Assembly: GCA_964587105.1 (NCBI GenBank)
Contig: CAZPKG010000002.1
Coordinates: 1 to 64,000, forward strand
DNA from: JABWCQ01 sp964587105
GTDB taxonomy: Bacteria; Electryoneota; RPQS01
DNA length: 64,000 nt
Direction: 5' to 3'
The translations under genes were made by a program, and so were the position numbers. Below, piece after piece: positions 1 through 9,355 of the stretch. The notes under the pieces are model-generated. The model was given only the letters and a program-made list of their open reading frames with translations, made no database searches and had not been told where the DNA came from. The first letter of the stretch is position 1, and every line of letters begins with the position of its first letter.

Positions 1-1815
1 ATCAGTGCGAAAGACCCTGTGAAAGGACGATACAACTTTGATGAAACTGAAGATAAGCTACAACAGGCGCTGGAAAGCAGTGGCCCGATTGGCTATGATA
101 CTATCGTATCATGGGGTTGGAAAGGTCATGCACCGGGTGCTCCGTATTCACCAGCTGGATGGGCGAAGGCTGGAAAGTCATATAAGGGCGAAGTCCCACG
201 CATTCTTTGGGAAGACACTTTGATTGTAAAAGTGGACGATAACTGGACAGCAACCTGTCTAGCCGATCTTAAGAACAACTTGCCGCCAGGCAAGCGAAAG
301 CTGCCCGCAGTTTGCCCGAACTGCGACCATGACGCGGGGGTTGCGAAAACTGATGAATTTGGTTTTGCCTATGTCTGGTGCGACAAGTGCCAAAAGGCCA
401 GTTATGAATCGCCAATCACGCCCGATATGTATGTTTACAAGAACAAAGTGCTGCGTGTTGAACGGCGCAACAGCATAGTCAGCGCGGAAGCACTGGACGA
501 ATCATCTTTTCGCACTGAACTTGATTACAAGTATGCCAAACGTAAGCTGCTAACAGATTCAAGCAGAAAGTTTCTGGAAGCCAACTTTCAACTTCTTCGA
601 ATTGGCGACGCAAATCTGGCAGAACCCGGGTATGAGGTGGACGTGCCAGGTAATTCCATGACCTTTAAGTTTCCGGCACTGCCGGTGCAGGTTCAGGACA
701 ACGCCTTTATCGATACGTTTCTGGATCGTACTTTTGAATCGTATTCCGGCTTCATCAAAGATTGGATGGCCATGTATTCGTACACGAATCACGTTATGCT
801 GCCAGTCATCGTGTTAACTGGTGAACGCAGTTGCGGAAAGGGTACTTTTGCTAATATGGTAGGATCGATCTTTCCATCACTGATGGGACTTTGGGAAGGT
901 ACTCCGCAGCGCTTCAACGAATACTACAAAAACAAATTGTTGTTTGTTGACGAAAATGCCAATGCTGACAAGCCCATGCAGTACGTGGAAATCAAGAAGA
1001 TCACGGGCAACAAGATTCTACGAATCGATGAAAAGTTCATTCCGCCTTACAACACCCTAAATAATCTAAAAATTATTATTACCACTAACGACGCAAAACC
1101 CATATTTCTTAAAGCCAAGGAAGAACCTAAGAGCGAAAACACCAACAACTTCTTCATTTATCGTGTGCCGAATGTTGATCCCAATGACATCAACGAAAAT
1201 CTGGGCCAAATGCTTGAAGAAAGACTTGGACACTATGTTCGGACGGAACTTCGGGTGCGATTCGAACATTTGATGGCCGCACGCGGCAAGAACAACCGAT
1301 ACGGAATCCCGGCCCCGATTACGCCGCTGGCGCGCACCTTGTTCATCGATGCAACATCAACTTTGGAAATCGAAGCCGAAGAACTGGCGCGTTATCTTGT
1401 ATTCGGTGTGAATGTTCCGAATCCACGTAATGCCAACGCACCAAACATCTACTTCAAGGCACATTCATACAACAATACCCAATACGTTCAATTCCAGGAA
1501 ATCCGCGACTTAGTCGGGCTGCTTGGTTTCAAAGGTAGTCCGAATAGTCCGAAGTCCTATGTAACTGTGCTGCAGGAACAAGGTGTGCTTTCGTACGAAA
1601 CCGAACATACTGCAACCAAGCACCTAGGTTATCGAATTAAACGTTCCAAAGATTACTATACGACAACGGTCAGCGGAATGCTGCCGATTTGTGATGATGT
1701 TGATGATAAATCGGCGTTACAGAATTCGGACTTTCATCATTCACCTAAATCCTCTATTTTGAATATGTTAGATACCCGAAATGATAGAAATGATGAAGAT
1801 GATACTACTTTTTGA
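1..1815 (+). CDS. Phage/plasmid-type primase-helicase (SF3/D5-like AAA+), 5' end cut by window
   Basis: The reading frame is open to base 1, so the start lies outside the window; a GTG at 19 exists but has no ribosome binding site. Numbering from that GTG, a zinc ribbon is seen at CPNC 99-102 and CDKC 121-124. A helicase domain follows: Walker A GERSCGKGT near 268-276, Walker B LLFVDEN near 307-313, and a sensor-like strand KIIITTND near 351-358. This order (zinc-binding primase part, then an SF3/D5-type ATPase with a DEN Walker B) is typical of phage, satellite and integrative-plasmid replication proteins, which open and prime DNA at the element's origin. The C-terminal 200 residues are probably DNA-binding but show no motif I can name. 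Its presence supports a mobile element whose other end carries the integrase at 27209. Family assignment is confident; whether the protein still primes is not known. Confidence 0.75.
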   Translation: MSAKDPVKGRYNFDETEDKLQQALESSGPIGYDTIVSWGWKGHAPGAPYSPAGWAKAGKSYKGEVPRILWEDTLIVKVDDNWTATCLADLKNNLPPGKRKLPAVCPNCDHDAGVAKTDEFGFAYVWCDKCQKASYESPITPDMYVYKNKVLRVERRNSIVSAEALDESSFRTELDYKYAKRKLLTDSSRKFLEANFQLLRIGDANLAEPGYEVDVPGNSMTFKFPALPVQVQDNAFIDTFLDRTFESYSGFIKDWMAMYSYTNHVMLPVIVLTGERSCGKGTFANMVGSIFPSLMGLWEGTPQRFNEYYKNKLLFVDENANADKPMQYVEIKKITGNKILRIDEKFIPPYNTLNNLKIIITTNDAKPIFLKAKEEPKSENTNNFFIYRVPNVDPNDINENLGQMLEERLGHYVRTELRVRFEHLMAARGKNNRYGIPAPITPLARTLFIDATSTLEIEAEELARYLVFGVNVPNPRNANAPNIYFKAHSYNNTQYVQFQEIRDLVGLLGFKGSPNSPKSYVTVLQEQGVLSYETEHTATKHLGYRIKRSKDYYTTTVSGMLPICDDVDDKSALQNSDFHHSPKSSILNMLDTRNDRNDEDDTTF

Positions 1816-1938
1816 ACTGGTAATATGAAAATCTAAAAAGACTGGAAAGAAAGGACAGGGGCGGGCAAGCTGGTGGAAGCAGGGTGAAAAAACGCCATCA
1901 TTTTCATCATTTCATCATCGGCCCGCTCCCAATCCCCT

Positions 1939-2154
1939 ATGAAAACACAAAATCAATCCACCCAAACAACGCGCCTGAAAGCGTTAGGGTTTCGCCGACG
2001 GAAATCAGAACCAATCAAACCAGATGTTGACTACCCTAATCACGACGAAAGAACACCCCAAGCCAGTAGTTTTGCTGGCATGTGGTTGGATCACTGGAGC
2101 CATTGGGGTGACGTTAAGAATCCAGTAGGGTCGCCGATGGAATCTGGTGCTTAG
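1939..2154 (+). CDS. Hypothetical protein, 71 aa
   Basis: A short ATG-initiated frame 123 bp downstream of the primase-helicase. The N-terminus is basic (KALGFRRRKSEP) and the C-terminus Trp-rich (GMWLDHWSHWGD). There is no clear Shine-Dalgarno sequence and I recognise no family. It is followed by a convincing intrinsic terminator at 2232-2272, which makes it likely that it is at least transcribed together with the upstream gene. It could also be a chance frame in a 3' untranslated region. Confidence 0.35.
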   Translation: MKTQNQSTQTTRLKALGFRRRKSEPIKPDVDYPNHDERTPQASSFAGMWLDHWSHWGDVKNPVGSPMESGA

Positions 2155-2231
2155 AAAGCATGCTCTTAGGAAAGCCCCTTGCTTGCAACAATACCCACCA
2201 GTATCTCTTCCCGGCTAATACCCTAAGAATC

Positions 2232-2272
2232 ATTCCAAACCAGGTCCCAAAACCGAGTTTGGAATTTTTTTT
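2232..2272 (+). terminator. Intrinsic terminator after the primase transcript
   Basis: A perfect 9-bp stem, ATTCCAAAC (2232-2240) with GTTTGGAAT (2257-2265), is followed by an uninterrupted run of T. It would end rightward transcription from the primase-helicase and the small frame at 1939. Confidence 0.7.
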
Positions 2273-2426
2273 GGGAATTTTTTACAGGCCCTTGGTACTC
2301 CCCTTGGTAATTCAAAAGAACAACGTTTGTTATAGTAAAAGAAGACTCAATGATGCTGGATCACCGCAAAGATGCTTATCAGAAGCGCAATTGTTAGTCC
2401 ATAGATATCGATCTTCAAGTAAAAGA

Positions 2427-2453
2427 AAAGAGGCCCACAAAACGAGCCTCTTT
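2427..2453. terminator. Weak hairpin, possible second terminator
   Basis: An 8-bp stem, AAAGAGGC (2427-2434) with GCCTCTTT (2446-2453), is bounded by short A and T runs, so it could work weakly in either direction. It lies in the gene-free stretch 2155-2777, where I see only hairpins and no credible coding sequence. Confidence 0.4.
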
Positions 2454-2615
2454 CACTCTCACAAGCTCCAGCTTGCGGGTTGGATCTATTTATTTTCGAA
2501 TCACCTTACACACGGCGTTTACCCCGTTGCTGATGCTCCGAATCAACTCACACAGTATATTTGTCATACAATTCCTTTCTGGTGAAAATTGTCCTTGGAC
2601 ATGTTCTTATGCCAG

Positions 2616-2647
2616 AAAAAGAGCCCCACGAATGTGAGGCTCTTTTT
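2616..2647. terminator. Bidirectional intrinsic terminator downstream of the copper operon
   Basis: A perfect 10-bp stem, AAAAAGAGCC (2616-2625) with GGCTCTTTTT (2638-2647), carries an inner CAC/GTG pair around a GAAT loop. Read on the minus strand it ends in a T run about 130 bases beyond the stop codon of the copper ATPase, so it should close the long minus-strand copper transcript. Confidence 0.75.
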
Positions 2648-2777
2648 GTTACATCTTCTGCGGAAGGTTGCTTGAGCAGAACCTTTTTCATGGCATCTTG
2701 AGGCGAATCTATTCTGCACCAAACTGGGGGAATTTGTATCGATGCCGTCAGCATTCGAACACATGACTCGAGTTCTT

Positions 2778-5177
2778 TTACAACTTAACTCGGTTCAACC
2801 GAAGAGCGTTGAGGATAACTGAGACAGAACTGAACGTCATCGCGGCACTTGCGATTACCGGACTTAAGAGCAATCCGAAGAACGGATAAAGAATACCTGC
2901 GGCAATTGGTACACCTAGCACGTTGTAAATGAAAGCAAAGAACAAATTCTGCTTGATGTTTCGCATCGTGGCACCGCTTAGATTCCGCGCCTTAACAATT
3001 CCACGTAGATCACCCCTTACCAACGTAATTCCGGCGCTTTCCATCGCCACGTCCGTACCAGTCCCCATTGCAATTCCAACATCAGCTTGGGCCAATGCCG
3101 GTGCATCATTGACTCCATCGCCGGCCATCGCGACTTTTCGGCCTTCCTTCTGCAAGCGCTTAATGACTTCAATCTTTCCTTCAGGAAGTACATCTGCTTC
3201 AACCCTTTCAATACCTAGCTTTGTGGCAACTGCTTTCGCCGTCGTCAGATTGTCACCTGTCAACATGATTAGCTCGATACCAGCTTCGCGCAATTGTGCA
3301 ATCGCGTTCGGTGTTGACGCTTTTACCGGATCAGCAACTCCGATCAGGCCAGCGGGACCGTTGTTGACTACCACATACACGACGGTCTGGCCTTCCGTTC
3401 TAAGTGCTTCGGCTCGCGCAAGCAACTTATCATCTGTTATTCCCAGACTTTTCAAGAGCGTCATATTGCCAAGGGCGACCCCTTTTCCACTAATTTTACC
3501 AATCACACCTTGCCCAGTCTTCGACTGAAAATCGGAAGCTGTGCTTAGCTCGAGTTTAAGGTCTTTGGCGGCCTTAACAATTGCCTCGGCAAGTGGATGC
3601 TCGCTACCTTGTTCCAAGCTCGCAGCAAGTTTCAAGAGGTCGTTGGCGCTCAACTCGCCTTTCGGCTCTACGCTCACGACTTGAGGCTTGCCTTCAGTCA
3701 GAGTGCCAGTCTTATCGACGACCAAAGTATCAATCTTGATCGTTGTTTCAAGGACTTCCGCACTTTTGATAAGCACACCAGAGCGAGCGCCTTGCCCGGT
3801 TCCAACCATGATGGACATTGGTGTGGCCAAACCCAGAGCGCACGGACAAGCGATGATCAAAACCGCGACAGCGTTTACCATTGCATAGGCCAGTGCCGGA
3901 TCCGGTCCCCAAATCAACCAAATAATAAATGTGAGAACAGCTGTAACTACAACTGCAGGCACAAACCAAGCTGATACAATATCAGCAAGTCTCTGGATCC
4001 GTGCCCTGCTCCGTTGCGCCTCGCTTACCATCCGAACAATTTGCGCAAGCACCGTCTCTGAACCAACATGCTCTGCACGCATTACAAAGCTGCCTGTACC
4101 ATTCACCGTTCCCCCGATCACACGGTCGCCAGCTGCTTTTGTCGCAGGTATGGGTTCACCGGTAATCATGGACTCGTCCACATTGCTCGAACCTGATTCA
4201 ATCGTGCCGTCAACAGGAACCTTCTCCCCGGGCCGGACCCTGAGCAGGTTACCGGCAATTACGTTTTCAAGAAGTATGTCACTCTCGTCACCGTTCTCTT
4301 GAACAACTCGTGCCGTTTTGGGTGCTAACCCTAAGAGTGCCTTAATGGCGCTTGAAGTCTTGCTGCGAGCACGAAGTTCGAGCACTTGTCCAAGCAACAC
4401 GAGAGTAACGATAATCGCCGCAGCTTCAAAGTAAACAGGTATCAAACCCATCTTATCGTGCATTGCAACGGGGAAGACACTTGGCAATACGATTGCAATA
4501 ATACTGTAAAGGTATGCAGTCCCCACTCCAATAGAAATCAGCGTGAACATATTGAGGTTGAAGCTGACAATCGATTTCCAACCACGTACAAAGAAAGGCC
4601 AGCCTCCCCAGATTACAACAGGCGTAGTAAGCAATGCTTGGAGCCACAATAGCGAAGAAACGGGCAACGAGCCAAACAATCTAGAATGAATTCCCGTCCC
4701 CCACATTGCGAGTCCCATCACAACGATCGAGAGTACACTACTAATCCAAAACCTGCGAGACATTTCTTCCAGCTCCGGATTGTCTTCGTGCTCTGTCAGT
4801 GTTGCAACAAGCGGCTCCAACGCCATGCCGCAGATTGGGCATGTGCCAGGCCCAGTTTGCCGAATTTCCGGGTGCATCGGGCACGTGTAAATACCCTCCT
4901 CTGACGTGCTCTGTCCTGTAAGCGATGGCTTTACCTTGGCATGGCTGTCCTTAGTGGCATTTTCGGGCACATCTTTAACAAGATAGTGCGCTGGATTCCC
5001 TTGGAACTTGTTTAGGCAGCCTTGACTGCAAAAAAAGTAGGTACTATGTTCGTACCGATGCGAATAGCGCGCAACCGCTGGGTTAACCTTCATCCCGCAA
5101 ACCGGGTCAATTACGAGGTCCGGTTCCTCTGTTGATAGACCTAATTTCGCGTGTTCGTTGTACTTTGAATGATCCAT
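2778..5177 (-). CDS. copA: Copper(I)-exporting P1B-type ATPase with N-terminal YHS and heavy-metal-binding domains
   Basis: An inner-membrane ATPase that pumps Cu(I) (or Ag(I)) from the cytoplasm. The 799-residue product has a YHS/TRASH domain (about 24-66; Cys27, Cys50, Cys54), a heavy-metal-binding module YTCPMHP...CPICGM (about 97-120), then the ATPase core: TGE 339-341, the transmembrane CPC metal site 444-446, the phosphorylated Asp in DKTGT 488-492, HP 527-528 and GDGVND 685-690. The late YN and MxxSS motifs fit the Cu(I) subgroup. There is no ferredoxin-like HMA domain; the YHS and CPMHP modules replace it. I chose the ATG at 5177 because AGGGGAG lies nine bases upstream; a TTG at 5198 and an ATG at 5183 are in frame. 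It is the last gene of the copper block, 105 bp after the response regulator, with two palindromes in the gap. Confidence 0.93.
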   Translation of the reverse strand: MDHSKYNEHAKLGLSTEEPDLVIDPVCGMKVNPAVARYSHRYEHSTYFFCSQGCLNKFQGNPAHYLVKDVPENATKDSHAKVKPSLTGQSTSEEGIYTCPMHPEIRQTGPGTCPICGMALEPLVATLTEHEDNPELEEMSRRFWISSVLSIVVMGLAMWGTGIHSRLFGSLPVSSLLWLQALLTTPVVIWGGWPFFVRGWKSIVSFNLNMFTLISIGVGTAYLYSIIAIVLPSVFPVAMHDKMGLIPVYFEAAAIIVTLVLLGQVLELRARSKTSSAIKALLGLAPKTARVVQENGDESDILLENVIAGNLLRVRPGEKVPVDGTIESGSSNVDESMITGEPIPATKAAGDRVIGGTVNGTGSFVMRAEHVGSETVLAQIVRMVSEAQRSRARIQRLADIVSAWFVPAVVVTAVLTFIIWLIWGPDPALAYAMVNAVAVLIIACPCALGLATPMSIMVGTGQGARSGVLIKSAEVLETTIKIDTLVVDKTGTLTEGKPQVVSVEPKGELSANDLLKLAASLEQGSEHPLAEAIVKAAKDLKLELSTASDFQSKTGQGVIGKISGKGVALGNMTLLKSLGITDDKLLARAEALRTEGQTVVYVVVNNGPAGLIGVADPVKASTPNAIAQLREAGIELIMLTGDNLTTAKAVATKLGIERVEADVLPEGKIEVIKRLQKEGRKVAMAGDGVNDAPALAQADVGIAMGTGTDVAMESAGITLVRGDLRGIVKARNLSGATMRNIKQNLFFAFIYNVLGVPIAAGILYPFFGLLLSPVIASAAMTFSSVSVILNALRLNRVKL

Positions 5178-5225
5178 GTACATTTCTCCCCTAAGCAATC
5201 TGTTTACAATACCGTCTTACCTTTG

Positions 5226-5258
5226 GCCAGTACTGGCAAGCCGCAACAACGGCCGTTG
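5226..5258. promoter_or_regulatory. Pair of perfect 12-bp palindromes upstream of copA
   Basis: GCCAGTACTGGC (5226-5237) and CAACGGCCGTTG (5247-5258) are each perfectly self-complementary and lie 9 bp apart in the 105-bp gap between the response regulator stop and the ATPase start. They look like dimer-binding operators or an upstream activator site. I found no good -24/-12 or -35/-10 promoter in this gap, so whether copA has its own promoter is open. Confidence 0.35.
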
Positions 5259-5282
5259 ATTCATACCAAAGCGATGGAACAA

Positions 5283-6605
5283 CTAACTGATGCTGTAATC
5301 CTCCATCTTCTTGCGCAAAGTAGGACGTGTAATCCCCAGTACTTCACAAGCTTTTCCCAAGTTCCCGCCAACTTGTCCTAACACCCATTCAATGTGCTCT
5401 TTTTCAACCTCTGCTAAGGACCTAAGTTCTTTTTTTCCTGCAGCAGGGCGCGCCGCTGGTTCCAGAAAATCCACGGACAATGTGTCACCCGTGCTTCGAA
5501 CAACTGCCTGTGTCAACACGTTCTCAAGTTCACGGACATTGCCCGGCCATGAATAATTCATGAGCCGCTTCACCACTGGATCTGGTACTTTGTTCACTTT
5601 TCTATGCAGCTCTAAATTGATCTTTTCAAGCAGATGATGCACAAGTGGAAGTATGTCTTCCTTTCGCTCACGGAGCGGAAGCAAGTTGATTTGAAACACC
5701 TTCAGCCGGAAGTACAAATCCTCACGAAACTCGTGAGTCCCTGTCATTCTGTCAAGGTGTTGATGCGTAGCTGCGATAACACGAGCCCTAAACGGGATTT
5801 GCGATGTTCCTCCGACCCGTTCAAAGCACCGCTCTTGAAGGACTCGCAGCAGTTTTGCCTGAAGCTCCATTGACAAGTCTCCGATCTCATCTAAGAAAAG
5901 GGTGCCATGTCCGGCGTATTCGCATTTTCCCAGTTTACGGTCAACCGCTCCGGTAAAAGCGCCCTTCTCATGACCAAACATCTCCGATTCCATAAGCTGT
6001 GAAACGATTGCTGAACAGTTTACAGCAACAAATGGTTCGTCCAGTGTTGAATTATGATGAATAGCTCTTGCAACAAGTTCTTTACCCGTTCCGCTTTCGC
6101 CGGAAATGAGAACATTTACCTTTGATTTAGCCGCCATCCCAATTTGCTTGTGCGTATTGAGGATGGACGCGCTAACTCCGGCTATTCGTCCTGCGTTGAA
6201 CTCGTTCTCATGTTGATTTATCGCGATGGTTCTTCGACTTACGCGAAGCTCTCTGACCGCATCTTCAAGTGACAAATCCAGTTCGTCAATGTTCAAAGGC
6301 TTATGAAGATAGTTAAAGGCTCCGTGCTTCATCGCACGGATAGCATATTCCATGTCTTGATGGCCCGTGATCATCAACACGATCGCTTCGCTACCTGCTT
6401 CTATTTGCTCTTTCAGAAGTGAAGTGCCCTCTCCGTCTGGCAGTTTTAGATCTAATAGCACAATTTCAGGATTATGGCGATTCCAGAGATCTTTGCCTGA
6501 TCTGAGAGTGTCTCCGCAAAATACGCGGAAGCCCTTGTCCGCCAAATGAAGTTCCATTGTTCGGCGAATGGCGTCATCGTCATCAATAATGAGGATTTTT
6601 TCCAT
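5283..6605 (-). CDS. NtrC-family sigma-54-dependent response regulator of the copper operon
   Basis: A cytoplasmic transcription activator of 440 residues. The receiver domain (1-115) has the acidic pocket DDD 8-10, phospho-acceptor Asp52, Thr80 and Lys102. The AAA+ domain has Walker A GESGTGKE 169-176, the sigma-54-contacting loop GAFTGA 215-220 and Walker B FLDEIGDL 237-244. A Fis-type helix-turn-helix (LGKACEVLGITRPTLRKKM) ends the protein. Its start is one base beyond the stop of the sensor kinase gene, so the two are translated as a pair, as in ZraSR/HydHG metal-responsive systems. By context it should sense copper through the kinase and drive sigma-54 transcription of this operon; the candidate promoter at 17919-17935 is the obvious target. 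Domain call is firm, target is inference. Confidence 0.92.
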   Translation of the reverse strand: MEKILIIDDDDAIRRTMELHLADKGFRVFCGDTLRSGKDLWNRHNPEIVLLDLKLPDGEGTSLLKEQIEAGSEAIVLMITGHQDMEYAIRAMKHGAFNYLHKPLNIDELDLSLEDAVRELRVSRRTIAINQHENEFNAGRIAGVSASILNTHKQIGMAAKSKVNVLISGESGTGKELVARAIHHNSTLDEPFVAVNCSAIVSQLMESEMFGHEKGAFTGAVDRKLGKCEYAGHGTLFLDEIGDLSMELQAKLLRVLQERCFERVGGTSQIPFRARVIAATHQHLDRMTGTHEFREDLYFRLKVFQINLLPLRERKEDILPLVHHLLEKINLELHRKVNKVPDPVVKRLMNYSWPGNVRELENVLTQAVVRSTGDTLSVDFLEPAARPAAGKKELRSLAEVEKEHIEWVLGQVGGNLGKACEVLGITRPTLRKKMEDYSIS

Positions 6606-6606
6606 A

Positions 6607-8385
6607 CTACGTTGACCGTGGCAGTGATATGATAATCTCGGAACCTTCGTTCATCCGGCTCCTGAATGTGATATGTCCCTCATGCGCATCGACAATCTTT
6701 TTGGCGATGGGCAACCCTAATCCCGTACCATTCTTTCTTGTTGTAAAGAACGGTTCGAATACGTGTTTCACGCTCTCTTCTTGAAGACCCATGCCGTTGT
6801 CTTTGATGGTTAGAACTGTAGCATGAGGACTCGACTCTGAAATCAGTTCAATCTTACCATCCGACCGACCCGAGGCGTCAATCGCTTGAACGGAATTCAT
6901 GATGAGATTCCAGAATACTTGCATAAATCGCTCGTCATCAATGCTCAGAACATCTAAAGGATCCTGATGTCTTATAAGCAGTTCTGTATTGCGCCCATCG
7001 AGCAGCGATGAATAGTCTTTAATGACTCGGTCAAATAGATCCCGTACTGTCACCTTCCGTTTCCGGACGGTTATTGCTTTTGAGTAGTCCAAGAGTTCTG
7101 CCAGCATGGTTTCAATGCGTTCGGTTTGACTCTTCGCCAATTGGAAATGCTCCGAATGAACCAGTTCGCTTTGAATATCCTTTGTCTCCAAGATCCGCAA
7201 ATTCATTTTGATGGCGGAAAGCGGATTACGAATCTCGTGGACGACGCTAGCCACAAGCTCGCCGATCGCAGCTAGACGCTCGGATTGAACAAGCTGTCTT
7301 TGAGAATCCTTCAGCGACTGAACCATCTGATTAAAACTTGTGGCCAAGTCGCCCAGCTCGTCCTTCAACTCAATGACGACTCTCTTGTCCAAATCACCTT
7401 TTGAAACAGCGGAGCTCGCCTGTGCCAATTCCCTAATAGGTTTGCTTAATGACCGAGAGATAAACGCGACAACGATGAGAATCAGTGCAAGTGTCCCAAG
7501 AGCTACCAACATTGCATTCCTGCGTAACATCTGTAATGACGCAAATGCCTCGTTCGCGTCCATCTCAGTGATCAGTGCCCAATGTTCATCAGGCAAATAG
7601 TCCCAAGCGCCGATCACATCGCGACCTTCAAAGTCGTGATACAAATCTACACCACTTGAGTCCTGGAGAGCCAGTTGAATGCCATGCGAATCCATTGTGT
7701 GAGTCAATGGTTTTGGGTGGCTCATGAAACGTGATGGCGTGAGCATAACTTTGTTATGGTCAACCAAGTAGGATTGTCCAGTGTACCCAAGTCCTGTCGT
7801 GTCAAGAATAATCGGATTCAAGGTGTAAGCTAAACCAAGCGTCGTGATTACTACACCGACTGGTTGTCCAAACTCATCAGTGACGCGATCGCTGAGATGA
7901 ATCGTCAGCCCAAACTCGTCGTGCAAGTGAATAGGACTTGTCACGGATTGACTTGCATATCGTGCCTCGACGACAAAGTCATGCATTTCAGCCAAGGTTT
8001 CATCTGTGTGCTTTGTGCATGCCAGCATAGTTCCAGAAATGGAGTAGACACATATGAACTCGTAGGCCTGTGATTGCGCCTTATAGGAATCCAGCAGTCT
8101 CTCAAGACTCTGTCGTTTGTCTGCAGAAATTGACTCAGATTGGCAGGCCTCCAGAATTGAGGGATTTGCCGACAGGACTTCAGTGTCCGCTCTCCGCTCG
8201 GCAAACCATTGTTCTATCTGACTCTTTTTCTGTTGCGAGATCGCCTGTATATGAAGATAAGCCTCTTTCTTGACAGCAAGGCGTGCGAAGTAGTAGCCCT
8301 GATAGCCCATAAAGAGCAAAGGGATCAAGGCTACAAGCATAAACCATCCGAGCAGCCGCTTGCCGATTTTGCCAAAAACAACCAT
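6607..8385 (-). CDS. Membrane sensor histidine kinase (periplasmic Cache-like sensor, HAMP, HisKA, HATPase)
   Basis: An inner-membrane kinase, probably sensing periplasmic metal, that phosphorylates the regulator encoded next to it. With the ATG at 8385 (592 residues) it has a first membrane segment at about 10-27, a periplasmic region of some 260 residues resembling a double Cache sensor, a second membrane segment near 292-310, HAMP (about 315-365), the phospho-acceptor His383 in VVHEIRNPLSAIK, and the ATPase boxes N (FWNLIMNSVQAI), G1 (DNGMGL) and G2 (GTGLGLPIAKK). A TTG at 8400 is an alternative start; neither has a clear Shine-Dalgarno sequence. No obvious metal-binding cluster is visible in the sensor region, so the signal is inferred only from the neighbourhood. 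Confidence 0.9.
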   Translation of the reverse strand: MVVFGKIGKRLLGWFMLVALIPLLFMGYQGYYFARLAVKKEAYLHIQAISQQKKSQIEQWFAERRADTEVLSANPSILEACQSESISADKRQSLERLLDSYKAQSQAYEFICVYSISGTMLACTKHTDETLAEMHDFVVEARYASQSVTSPIHLHDEFGLTIHLSDRVTDEFGQPVGVVITTLGLAYTLNPIILDTTGLGYTGQSYLVDHNKVMLTPSRFMSHPKPLTHTMDSHGIQLALQDSSGVDLYHDFEGRDVIGAWDYLPDEHWALITEMDANEAFASLQMLRRNAMLVALGTLALILIVVAFISRSLSKPIRELAQASSAVSKGDLDKRVVIELKDELGDLATSFNQMVQSLKDSQRQLVQSERLAAIGELVASVVHEIRNPLSAIKMNLRILETKDIQSELVHSEHFQLAKSQTERIETMLAELLDYSKAITVRKRKVTVRDLFDRVIKDYSSLLDGRNTELLIRHQDPLDVLSIDDERFMQVFWNLIMNSVQAIDASGRSDGKIELISESSPHATVLTIKDNGMGLQEESVKHVFEPFFTTRKNGTGLGLPIAKKIVDAHEGHITFRSRMNEGSEIIISLPRST

Positions 8386-8482
8386 TCTGGGAATATACAA
8401 AAGTAATAGGTAAGGGTAAAGTCGTCTTGCGCTCGCTACTCCGCTCGGTCACGCGCGTTAATTCCGCGCTGAAAATTGATGC

Positions 8483-9355
8483 TTAGAATGCGAAATGGTC
8501 GGGACCAAAGACCAGTATAGATCCGAGATGCCCTGAGAATCCCGCACCGATAGCGGCAAGCAAGAGCACGCCCCGCAATGCCCACTTTTGCCACTCTGGT
8601 GCCAGAGTTCGCTCGGCAACCCACGCAAAGTAGGCCATAATAACTGATAGCCCGGCAACCGACGTGCCAACCCAGCGATGATAGGTTAAGTATGGCACAA
8701 GGTCGGCAGGGTAGTGTGAATTCCAAGCGGCGGCCCAACCCAGTGAGGCTGCTACCACCGAGCAAATTGCAGTGAAGTAAATGAAGTGTCGGCCAAGCGC
8801 CTGAAATCTCTTCTTACGCGTAACCCACGAAGATAATTCCGCAAGCGCTGCGGTAATGAGCAACGCGACTGGGAAATGAACCACGAGTGGATGAAATTTC
8901 CCCGCGAAATTGACCAAATTCAATTTGGCATCGCCATCTCGGACATGATCTGTTGCATGGTTGTGATGATCTTGATGCGCTGTGGTGTGCTCATCTTCGA
9001 GAGGAATTATCTCCAGATCAGAACTCTCCCCCATGGAATGCGCAGCGCTGTCCTGGTGTCCATCAGAGTCCGGGATTGTAGAATTCGCCGAACCAAATTG
9101 CGGAAGGTTTGCCAAATAAAGATCCGGACTTCGAAGGAAGTCACGGCGACAACGAGTGCAACAGAAATATACCCGCTGTCCTTCATAATTCGAGTAGATT
9201 GTCGAATCAATCTTCTCGTCGGGCAACACGGGACAAAATTCATTGCGAACCTGTGCGGCTATAGGAGGCTTCGAAAGAGCAAGCGGGGCTCCAGCGAGCC
9301 CCGCTATCACAATCAGAGCAAATCCAAGTCGACGGAACTTAGTGGTGGCCTTCAT
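8483..9355 (-). CDS. YHS-domain protein with DUF2231-like membrane domain
   Basis: A 290-residue protein with an N-terminal signal segment (about 8-28), one YHS/TRASH metal-binding domain (about 40-83; Cys41, Cys65, Cys66, Cys69), a His-rich linker (HTTAHQDHHNHATDH) and a C-terminal domain of about four membrane helices beginning FHPLVVHFPVALL, the hallmark of DUF2231. It probably holds copper at the periplasmic face and may pass it to a partner or carry electrons; DUF2231 proteins often sit next to cytochromes, so a redox role is possible. The ATG overlaps the 3' end of the upstream YHS gene by 17 bp, which indicates translational coupling inside the copper operon. Function beyond metal binding is not known. 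Confidence 0.75.
   Translation of the reverse strand: MKATTKFRRLGFALIVIAGLAGAPLALSKPPIAAQVRNEFCPVLPDEKIDSTIYSNYEGQRVYFCCTRCRRDFLRSPDLYLANLPQFGSANSTIPDSDGHQDSAAHSMGESSDLEIIPLEDEHTTAHQDHHNHATDHVRDGDAKLNLVNFAGKFHPLVVHFPVALLITAALAELSSWVTRKKRFQALGRHFIYFTAICSVVAASLGWAAAWNSHYPADLVPYLTYHRWVGTSVAGLSVIMAYFAWVAERTLAPEWQKWALRGVLLLAAIGAGFSGHLGSILVFGPDHFAF

Noticed and set aside
2160..2585. Plus-strand open frame of 141 codons
   Set aside because: It runs through two terminator-like hairpins and a T run and has no protein-like composition or ribosome binding site.
5178..5225. Possible -24/-12 promoter TTGTAAACAGATTGCT directly before copA
   Set aside because: The -24 element lacks GG, and transcription would begin beyond the ribosome binding site.
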